NCBI RefSeq assembly: GCF_020386635.1
Contig: NZ_CP081942.1
Coordinates: forward strand, 4,030,001-4,094,000
Length of the DNA: 64,000 bases
Direction of reading: 5' to 3'
DNA from: Pseudomonas sp. MM211
GTDB lineage: Bacteria; Pseudomonadota; Gammaproteobacteria; Pseudomonadales; Pseudomonadaceae
The notes beneath the pieces are model-generated. The model saw only the letters and a program-made list of their open reading frames with translations, was not told where the DNA came from and ran no database searches. The first letter of the stretch is position 1. Each line of letters starts with the position of its first letter. A program made the translations under genes and the position numbers. Of the stretch, positions 50,191-56,360 are shown piece by piece.

Positions 50191-51354
50191 TTAAAAACTA
50201 CGCGGCAGCTCGAGCAAATGCTCGGCCACGTAGGACATGATCAGGTTGGTGGAGATCGGCGCCACCTGATACAGGCGGGTTTCGCGGAACTTGCGCTCGA
50301 CGTCGTATTCATTGGCGAAGCCGAAACCACCGTGGGTCTGCAGGCAGGCGTTGGCCGCCGCCCAGGAGGCTTCCGCCGCCAGGTACTTGGCCATGTTGGC
50401 GCTGGCCCCGGCATTTTCGCCGCGGTCGTACTGTTCGCAAGCGCGCCAGCGCATCAGATCGGCGGCCTCGACCTCGATATGCGCCTTGGCGATAGGGAAC
50501 TGCACGCCCTGGTTCTGGCCAATCGGACGGCCGAAGACCACGCGATCACGGGCGTAGGCACTGGCTTTTTCGATGAACCAGCGGCCATCGCCGATGCACT
50601 CCGCAGCGATCAGCGTGCGCTCGGCATTCAGGCCATCGAGGATGTAGCGAAAGCCCTTGCCCTCTTCGCCGATCAAACTGCTGGCAGGAATTTCCAGGTT
50701 GTCGAAGAACAGCTCGTTGGTCTCGTGGTTGACCATGTTGGCGATTGGCTGCACGGTCAGGCCGTTGCCGATGGCGTCGCGTAGGTCGACCAGGAAGATC
50801 GACATGCCTTCGGATTTCTTCTTCACCTCGGCGAGCGGCGTGGTGCGCGCCAGCAGGATCATCAGGTCGGAATGCTGGATGCGCGAGATCCACACCTTCT
50901 GGCCGTTGATCACATACTTGTCGCCTTGGCGCACGGCGGTGGTCTTGATCTTGGTGGTGTCGGTGCCGGTGGTGGGCTCGGTCACGCCCATGGACTGCAG
51001 GCGCAGCTCGCCGCTGGCCAGCTTCGGCAGGTAGTAGTTTTTCTGCTCATCGCTGCCGTGACGCAACAGGGTGAACATGTTGTACATCTGCCCGTGCACT
51101 GTGCCGGAGTTGCCGCCGCAACGATTCACTTCCTCGAGAATCACCGAGGCTTCGGCCAGGCCCAGGCCAGAGCCGCCGTATTGTTCCGGGATCATCGCCG
51201 ACAGCCAGCCGGCTTCGGTCATGGCCGCCACGAAGGCTTCCGGGAAGCCCTTCTCTTCATCGATCTTGCGCCAGTATTCGGCGGGGAATTCGGCACACAG
51301 GCCGCGTACGCCTTCGCGGATGAAATTCAGTTCTTCGTTCTGTTCCGGGGTCAT
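50191..51354 (-). CDS. Acyl-CoA dehydrogenase (PA0879-like)
   Basis: 387 residues, FAD-dependent: MIPEQYGGSGLGLAEASVILEEVNRCGGN, LQSMGVTEPTTGTDTTKIKTTA (FAD contact), GQKVWISRIQHSD, NAERTLIAAECIGDGRWFIEKASAYARDRVVFGRPIGQNQ, QTHGGFGFANEYDVERKFRETRLYQVAPISTNLI. AGGA lies 6 bases before ATG 51354. Its place among itaconate genes suggests a branched dicarboxylyl-CoA, such as methylsuccinyl-CoA, as substrate, feeding itaconyl- or mesaconyl-CoA. That is inference. Confidence 0.88.
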   Translation of the reverse strand: MTPEQNEELNFIREGVRGLCAEFPAEYWRKIDEEKGFPEAFVAAMTEAGWLSAMIPEQYGGSGLGLAEASVILEEVNRCGGNSGTVHGQMYNMFTLLRHGSDEQKNYYLPKLASGELRLQSMGVTEPTTGTDTTKIKTTAVRQGDKYVINGQKVWISRIQHSDLMILLARTTPLAEVKKKSEGMSIFLVDLRDAIGNGLTVQPIANMVNHETNELFFDNLEIPASSLIGEEGKGFRYILDGLNAERTLIAAECIGDGRWFIEKASAYARDRVVFGRPIGQNQGVQFPIAKAHIEVEAADLMRWRACEQYDRGENAGASANMAKYLAAEASWAAANACLQTHGGFGFANEYDVERKFRETRLYQVAPISTNLIMSYVAEHLLELPRSF

Positions 51355-51411
51355 CTCGATTCCTCGATTCTTCTTGTTGTACGCCAAGCGCAGGGGGATC
51401 AATGGCGCTGG

Positions 51412-52239
51412 TCAGTCGAATTCCAAGTCGGCCTGCTGGGCCATGCCGGCTTCATTACCGGCCCACAGCTGCGCCTTGCCCGGAGCGCTGACGCGCCCGG
51501 CCACCTCGAAGGGCTCTGGCGCAACCAGCGGGCGCAGGCCGCGATAGGCGAAACGACGCAAACGGGCCTGCGGGTTGGCGCGGCAGAACGCGCGCAGGTT
51601 CAGGGTGGCGATCAGCGGGCCGTGCACCACCAACCCGGCATAGCCTTCGGTGTCGGTGACATAGGGCCAGTCGTAATGAATGCGGTGGCCGTTGAAGGTC
51701 ACCGCGCTGTAGCGAAACAGCAGTGTCGGGCTGGGCACCACGCCTTCGCGCCAGTCACCGCTCGGCAGCGCCTCGCCAGCGCCGCTCTTGGGCGGGCTGG
51801 GCTCGCGGTAGACGATGTCCTGCTCCTCGCGGATCGCCAGCTCGCCGTCCTGCAGGTAATCGTGCTGCACGGTGACGAACAGCAGCGCGCCAGTGCGGCC
51901 GTGCTTTTCTTCGATGTGCTTGATGGTCGACACGCGGGTGGCCTCTGCGCCGACCCGCAGCGTGGCGATGAACTCGACGCGACCGCCCGCCCACATACGG
52001 TTGCGGTTGTCGGCCGGCGGCAGAAAGCCACCGCGTGCCGGGTGACCGTCACCCCCCAGGCCGCTTTCGGCGATGGGGCCCTGGAAGAACGCCCAGTGCC
52101 AGAGCGGCGGCAAGGCTTCGCCGTGAGCGGGCGTGTCTTCGCCCAGGGTCGCGGCGATGCGCTTGACCAGGTTGCGGCTCAGTTGATCGTGGGATTCTTC
52201 GGTGCGGCCGATCCAGGCGGAAAAAGCAGAGTCGCTCAT
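51412..52239 (-). CDS. ich: Itaconyl-CoA hydratase (MaoC-like hot-dog protein)
   Basis: 275 residues. Two hot-dog regions: an N-terminal lid region (PLWHWAFFQGP, GFLPPADNRNRMWAGGRVEF) and a C-terminal hydratase-2 motif (FRYSAVTFNGHRIHYDWPYVTDTEGYAGLVVHGPL) containing the likely catalytic Asp/His. Hydrates itaconyl-CoA to citramalyl-CoA. First gene of the minus-strand itaconate operon (PA0878 position), divergent from its LysR gene. Confidence 0.9.
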   Translation of the reverse strand: MSDSAFSAWIGRTEESHDQLSRNLVKRIAATLGEDTPAHGEALPPLWHWAFFQGPIAESGLGGDGHPARGGFLPPADNRNRMWAGGRVEFIATLRVGAEATRVSTIKHIEEKHGRTGALLFVTVQHDYLQDGELAIREEQDIVYREPSPPKSGAGEALPSGDWREGVVPSPTLLFRYSAVTFNGHRIHYDWPYVTDTEGYAGLVVHGPLIATLNLRAFCRANPQARLRRFAYRGLRPLVAPEPFEVAGRVSAPGKAQLWAGNEAGMAQQADLEFD

Positions 52240-52318
52240 GGTGGGTTCCAGCTGTCTTTTTATGTGCGACCAGCATGCAATCCACTTATCGTTCTGTGAA
52301 TTTGCATTTGCATAAACC

Positions 52319-52341
52319 GGCGTTCGGTTATGCTGAACACC
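52319..52341. promoter_or_regulatory. LysR-type palindrome in the ich/LysR divergent promoter
   Basis: Core GTTCGGTTATGCTGAAC (52323-52337 inner arms TTCG..TGAA) with T-N11-A spacing, extended to GGCGTTC..GAACACC. It lies 27 bases upstream of the LysR start and about 80-100 bases upstream of ich. The stretch between it and ich (52261-52318) is A/T-rich and contains TTTGCATTTGCAT, a likely secondary site or promoter. Confidence 0.7.
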
Positions 52342-52367
52342 GCTTCCGCTGCCTGAACAGGATCACC

Positions 52368-53264
52368 ATGCACTTCGATCTGCCGGATTTGCGCCTTTTC
52401 ATCCATATCGCCGAATCGCCCAGCCTGACCCAGGGCGCACGGCGCGCCTCGCTGTCACCCGCCGCAGCCAGCGCGCGCATCAAGGCGTTGGAAGGCCAGC
52501 TCGATACGCGCCTGCTGTACCGCGACAGCCGTGGCGTGGAGCTGACGCCCTCCGGCCAGCGCCTGCTGCAGCACGCGCGGTTGATCATGCGCCAGGTCGA
52601 TTACCTGAAAAGCGAGTTCACCGAATACGGCAGTGATTCGGCCGGGCATATCCGCATCTTCGCCAACACCACTGCAGTGACCGAGTTCCTGCCCGAAGTA
52701 CTGGCTGGCTTCCTTGCCGAGCGCCCCGGCGTGACGGTGGATCTGCAGGAGCGCCTGAGCCGCGATATCGTCCGCGGCGTGCTCGATGGCGGCGCCGACC
52801 TGGGCATCATCGCAGGGCCGGTGGAAGCCGCTGGCCTGCAGGTGCTGCATTTCAGCACCGATCGCCTGGTGCTGGTGGTGCCGGACAACCACCCCCTGGC
52901 CGGCCGCGATCAGGTCAGCCTGCGCGACACCCTGCAGTACCAGCACATCGGCCTGCACGACGGCAGCACGCTGCTGACCTTCTTGCGTGAACATGTGGAA
53001 ACCCTGGGCGGCACGCTGTCGCTGCGCATCCAGATGTCCAGCTTCGAGGCCATCTGCCGCATGGTCGAAGCCAACGTCGGCATTGGCATCATCCCCGAGT
53101 CCGCCGCCAGCCGACACCGCCGCACCATGAAGCTGCACACCATCGAACTGAACGAGGCCTGGGCCGTGCGCGAACGCAGCATGCTGGTACGCGACCTCGA
53201 AGCGCTGCCCGGCAGCGTGCGGGCGCTGATCGCCACGTTGCTGCCGGAATCCTCTACCCCGTAG
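52368..53264 (+). CDS. LysR-type regulator of itaconate catabolism (PA0877-like)
   Basis: 298 residues: winged helix-turn-helix (LRLFIHIAESPSLTQGARRASLSPAAASARIKALEGQLDTRLLYRDSRG) and effector domain (IRIFANTTAVTEFLPEVLAGF, DLGIIAG, LVVPDNHPLAGRD, GIGIIPESA). The P. aeruginosa orthologue is known as RipR/ItcR. AGGATCACC precedes ATG 52368. Closely paralogous to the LysR at 27875-28804: the same HIRI.ANT.AV..FLPE and SFEAICRM blocks, so the two ligands are probably chemically related. Confidence 0.92.
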   Translation: MHFDLPDLRLFIHIAESPSLTQGARRASLSPAAASARIKALEGQLDTRLLYRDSRGVELTPSGQRLLQHARLIMRQVDYLKSEFTEYGSDSAGHIRIFANTTAVTEFLPEVLAGFLAERPGVTVDLQERLSRDIVRGVLDGGADLGIIAGPVEAAGLQVLHFSTDRLVLVVPDNHPLAGRDQVSLRDTLQYQHIGLHDGSTLLTFLREHVETLGGTLSLRIQMSSFEAICRMVEANVGIGIIPESAASRHRRTMKLHTIELNEAWAVRERSMLVRDLEALPGSVRALIATLLPESSTP

Positions 53265-53303
53265 GCTAAAGCGGGATTGCCGCCACCATCGCACTTCAAT
53301 AAG

Positions 53304-53320
53304 ATGCGAACACTTCGCAT
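53304..53320. promoter_or_regulatory. Perfect inverted repeat upstream of the ECF sigma gene
   Basis: ATGCGAA-CAC-TTCGCAT, 16 bases before the sigma start. Iron-starvation sigma genes normally have a Fur box here; this palindrome is Fur-box sized but only loosely matches the consensus. Confidence 0.4.
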
Positions 53321-53335
53321 ATGTGATTGATTTCG

Positions 53336-53866
53336 ATGTCTACCCTGGACGATTCCTACGCACACCAGGTGGAGGGCTACTACAGTGCCCACCACGGCTG
53401 GATTCAGGCCTGGCTGAGCAAGCGCCTGGGCAACGTCAGCGATGCGGCGGACCTGGCTCACGACGTGTTTCTGCGCCTGCTCAGCAAACCTCGCCAATTC
53501 GACAGCGACAGCCACGCCCGCGCCTACCTGCACGCCATGTCGCGGCATGTGTGCGTCGACTTCTGGCGCCGTCGCGAGGTCGAGCAGGCCTGGCTCGATG
53601 TGCTGGCAAGCCGTCCCGAGGTCTGCGCGCCCTCAGAAGAACATCGAGCCATGGTGCTCGAAGCACTGCAGCAGGTTCACAGCATGCTCGCCCGCCTGCC
53701 GGAGCGGGTCGCCGAGGCCTTTCTGCTGGCTCAGTTGCAAGGCCTTACCTACCGCGAAATCGCCGTGCAGTTGGGCGTATCCGAACGCACCGTGACCAAG
53801 TACCTGGCCCAGGCCATGTACCAGTGCCTGCTGCTGGAGATGGAGCTGGATGAAGCCCTCGTCTGA
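53336..53866 (+). CDS. ECF sigma factor, FecI/iron-starvation type
   Basis: 176 residues. Region 2: YYSAHHGWIQAWLSKRLGNVSDAADLAHDVFLRLLS; region 4: RVAEAFLLAQLQGLTYREIAVQLGVSERTVTKYLAQAMYQC. Typical of FecI/PvdS-like sigma factors controlled by a FecR. ATG 53336 (MSTLDDSY) is chosen; no good ribosome site is visible. It overlaps the fecR start by 17 bases. The probable target promoter, that of the TonB receptor at 56361, is now beyond an IS element. Confidence 0.92.
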   Translation: MSTLDDSYAHQVEGYYSAHHGWIQAWLSKRLGNVSDAADLAHDVFLRLLSKPRQFDSDSHARAYLHAMSRHVCVDFWRRREVEQAWLDVLASRPEVCAPSEEHRAMVLEALQQVHSMLARLPERVAEAFLLAQLQGLTYREIAVQLGVSERTVTKYLAQAMYQCLLLEMELDEALV

Positions 53867-54821
53867 TGCCCCGGATCACGCCGTGCTCAAGCAGGCTGCA
53901 TACTGGTACGCGCAACTGCAGGGCGACGCCGATGCAGCGCTGCGCGCCAACTGGCAGAGCTGGCACGCCGAGCACGACAGTCATCGCCTGGCCTGGCAGT
54001 ACGTCGAGCGTATCGGCACGCGCTTCTCGCCGCTGCAGGATGACCGCGATACCGCCCAGCACACCCTGAGCGCTGCCAGACAACTCAAACACTCCAGGCG
54101 CAAGGTGCTGCTGGGCCTGGCCGTGTTTGGCGGTGGCGCCCTGCTCGCCCGTCTCGGTTGGGCGCCGGCGCAGCAGAGTCTGTTGGCCTGGCGTGCCGAT
54201 CAGCGCACCGCCGTCGGTGAAATCCGCTCGCTTAGCCTGGAAGACGGCACACGCCTCTGGTTGAACAGCAACAGCGCGCTGGATATTGCCTACACGGCGC
54301 AACGGCGCACGTTGCGCCTGATCCAGGGCGAAGTGTTGATCGAGACCGCCGGGGATAGTCGACCAATGCTGGTTGAAACCGTCCACGGCAGTCTGCAACC
54401 CCTAGGGACTCGCTTCAGTATTGGCCAGCAAGCAGACCAGACGAGGCTCGATGTGTTCGAAGGCCAGGTTGCCATTCGCTTCGGCGATCAGAGCGAGGTA
54501 GCCACGGTGGTACCCGCTGGCCGCCAGCGCCGTTTCGATGCCGCGCAGCTGACCACGGAGGAAGCGGCCAGCAGCGGACGGCAGAGCTGGTCGCGAGGGA
54601 TTCTGCAGGCCGATGAACGACCGCTGGGCGAGGTGATCACCGAGCTGGCCCGCCATCACCATGGCCATATCGGTGTAGCACCGGAAATCGCCGGTCTGCG
54701 GGTGATGGGTACCTTCCCGCTGAACGATCTGCAACAGAGCCTGAGCATGCTGCAAAGCGTGCTGCCGATCAGCATCGAACGGCCACTGCCGTGGTGGGTC
54801 AGCCTCGAAGCCAGGCGCTAG
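53850..54821 (+). CDS. FecR-type anti-sigma regulator
   Basis: 323 residues. N-terminal anti-sigma domain with the conserved W pattern (AAYWYAQLQ...WQSWHAEHDSHRLAWQYVE), one TM helix at about 86-103, periplasmic FecR domain (TAVGEIRSLSLEDGTRLWLNSNSALDIAYT, GEVLIETAG, VQPLGTRFSI-like QPLGTRFSIGQ, VFEGQVAIR, VPAGRQRRF) and a C-terminal STN-like segment (VITELARHHHGHIGVAPEIAGLRVMGTFPL). It passes the receptor's occupied signal to the sigma factor. Confidence 0.93.
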   Translation: MKPSSDAPDHAVLKQAAYWYAQLQGDADAALRANWQSWHAEHDSHRLAWQYVERIGTRFSPLQDDRDTAQHTLSAARQLKHSRRKVLLGLAVFGGGALLARLGWAPAQQSLLAWRADQRTAVGEIRSLSLEDGTRLWLNSNSALDIAYTAQRRTLRLIQGEVLIETAGDSRPMLVETVHGSLQPLGTRFSIGQQADQTRLDVFEGQVAIRFGDQSEVATVVPAGRQRRFDAAQLTTEEAASSGRQSWSRGILQADERPLGEVITELARHHHGHIGVAPEIAGLRVMGTFPLNDLQQSLSMLQSVLPISIERPLPWWVSLEARR

Positions 54822-54866
54822 CGGCTCGATCAAACGCTGTGGCGGACATTCGATCTGGCGGGCTGA

Positions 54867-54955
54867 AGCCCACCCTTGTATCTCGACTACCGCCTCACAA
54901 GAGGCGATAGTCCCCGACTGATCATCGGGGGAGTCATGCAAGTCGAGCCCACCCT
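54867..54955. repeat. REP-like repeat split by a 69-bp structured segment
   Basis: A 10-bp direct repeat AGCCCACCCT at 54867-54876 and 54946-54955 brackets 69 bases. Inside are stem GACTA.CGCCTC/GAGGCG.TAGTC (54885-54912) and stem TCCCCGA/TCGGGGA (54911-54931), enclosed by CTCGACT (54882-54888)/AGTCGAG (54941-54947). The left copy continues a GGGCTGAAGCCCACCC repeat. Together with the rest of 54822-55098 no gene is seen. Confidence 0.6.
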
Positions 54956-55098
54956 AAGGCCTTGAGCCTGTTTCGTAGATTGCGCTGCATGGCTCCACAC
55001 TCACCCTGATAAGTCCGAACGGTATCCAGAGCCTCGAGCTCGCATCAGCAAGGTTGGACGGATGCAGTGACGATCAGACAGAAAAAGAGGAGAGGACC

Positions 55099-56070
55099 AT
55101 GTCTGTAGTCGGAATCGACATCGCTAAACACTCATTCGACATTGCCACGGTGCAGGCAAACGGCAAGCACCGCACCAAGGCCAAGCTCGCCAATGACCCG
55201 GCAGGGTTCGAGGCCCTGCAGCAGTGGCTGCTCAAGCACGCCGATCCGCAGGCCTGGATCGTGATGGAAGCGACCGGTATTTATCACGAGGCGCTAGCCG
55301 AGTGGCTTTACGAGAGAAACTACCGCGTCTGCGTGCTCAATCCTGCGCAGATTGCCTACTACGCGCGCAGCCAGTTACAGCGGGTGAAGACCGACAAGGT
55401 CGATGCGAAGCTGATTGCCAGCTACGGCGATAAGCATCAGGACGAGCTACGTATCTGGAAACCTGATCCACCGTCACTTCGCCGCCTCAAGGCCCTGGTA
55501 CGTCGCTTGAAGGATCTTCAGGAGCTCGAACAGATGGAGCAGAACCGCCTGGATGTCACGAGCGATGCGCGGGTAGTGGAGTCAATCAGATCGGTGCTTG
55601 AGCACACCCGCCAGCAGATCGACGAGACGCTCGAGGCGATCAAGAAACACTTCGACGACAACGATGACCTCAGGGGCAAACGGAACCTGTTGATGAGTAT
55701 CGACGGCGTGGGGGACAAGACGGCAGCGCTGCTGCTGGCCGAACTGGGCGATTTGGACAGGTTCGACGGCAGCCGTGCTGTGACGGCCTATGCGGGGCTC
55801 AATCCCAGGCTTCAAGAGTCTGGGAAATTCAAAGGCCAAACGCGGATATCTCGCACCGGCTCTGCCACCTTGCGGGCGGGACTGTACATGCCCGGCGTGG
55901 TGTCCATAACGCATAACGTCGCGATACGGGCAATGGCTGAGCGCATGAGAGACAAAGGCAAAACCGGAAAACAGATCGTGTGTGCGGCGATGCGCAAGTT
56001 GCTGTGCATCGCCTACGGCGTACTGAAATCGGGAGTGCCTTTTGATGTTGAATTGGCACTTGCTAGGTAG
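55099..56070 (+). CDS. IS110-family transposase (DEDD recombinase)
   Basis: 323 residues, uninterrupted. N-terminal RuvC-like DEDD domain: VGIDIAKHSFDI (Asp7), IVMEATGIYHEAL (Glu), VKTDKVDAKLIASY (Asp pair). A coiled-coil middle (about 125-200) is followed by the C-terminal Tnp20 domain with IDGVGDKTAALLLAELGDLDRFDGSRAVTAYAGLNPRLQESG and RISRTGSATLRAGLY, where the Ser is the likely nucleophile. AGGAGAGG lies just before ATG 55099. All key residues are present, so the element may be active. Confidence 0.93.
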   Translation: MSVVGIDIAKHSFDIATVQANGKHRTKAKLANDPAGFEALQQWLLKHADPQAWIVMEATGIYHEALAEWLYERNYRVCVLNPAQIAYYARSQLQRVKTDKVDAKLIASYGDKHQDELRIWKPDPPSLRRLKALVRRLKDLQELEQMEQNRLDVTSDARVVESIRSVLEHTRQQIDETLEAIKKHFDDNDDLRGKRNLLMSIDGVGDKTAALLLAELGDLDRFDGSRAVTAYAGLNPRLQESGKFKGQTRISRTGSATLRAGLYMPGVVSITHNVAIRAMAERMRDKGKTGKQIVCAAMRKLLCIAYGVLKSGVPFDVELALAR

Positions 56071-56143
56071 CGGGCAAGACGGTATCTACAACTCGTGCTC
56101 CTCGGTAGATGCCGTCTTGCCCGCTACCTCGCAAGCACCAATT
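56051..56143. repeat. 39-bp near-perfect inverted repeat across the transposase stop
   Basis: Left arm 56051-56089 and right arm 56105-56143 match at 35 of 39 positions (inspection) with a 15-base loop. The left arm includes the last seven codons of the transposase gene and its stop, so the right arm is an inverted copy of the gene end. May be a terminator, an IS-end recombination structure or a remnant of an inverted second copy. Confidence 0.8.
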
Positions 56144-56178
56144 TGCCAACCAACCTACATCGCTGCGCACATCCCGCT

Positions 56179-56206
56179 GTAGGGTGGGCTTTAGCCCACC
56201 AATTGG
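56179..56206. repeat. Right-hand copy of the GTGGGCTAAAGCCCACCC repeat
   Basis: GTAGGGTGGGCTTTAGCCCAC followed by CAATTGG, identical except one base to 47434-47461 in reverse orientation. It marks the outer limit of the IS110 element on the right. Confidence 0.8.
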
Positions 56207-56271
56207 TGTCTCCGTAACGAATGACCACTATCGCTACCAAGGCGCTTTGCAAAGAAAACAAGAAACCCATG

Positions 56272-56286
56272 TGAAAATTATTTTCA
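56272..56286. promoter_or_regulatory. Candidate Fur box upstream of the TonB receptor
   Basis: TGAAAATTATTTTCA, a perfect 15-bp A/T-rich palindrome, 75 bases before the receptor start. It fits the spacing and base bias of a Fur site but is not a full 19-bp match. Confidence 0.45.
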
Positions 56287-56360
56287 TTTAGGCGTTCCGG
56301 TTTTCACGTCTCATCCGAATTAGCTGATGACACTGCCACAACATCAGCCAAGGAACACCT

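Larger units (their letters stand above)
54956..56178 (+). mobile_element. IS110-family insertion sequence (ends approximate)
   Basis: A transposase gene with non-coding flanks lies between two copies of the GTGGGCTAAAGCCCACCC repeat (left 54860-54955, right 56179-56206), so the element probably entered a REP-type repeat. IS110 elements such as ISPpu9 are known to target Pseudomonas REPs and lack classical terminal repeats, so exact ends cannot be set by eye. IS110 relatives carry a bridge RNA in a non-coding end; candidates here are 54956-55098 and 56071-56178. It separates fecIR from the TonB receptor gene. Confidence 0.75.
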
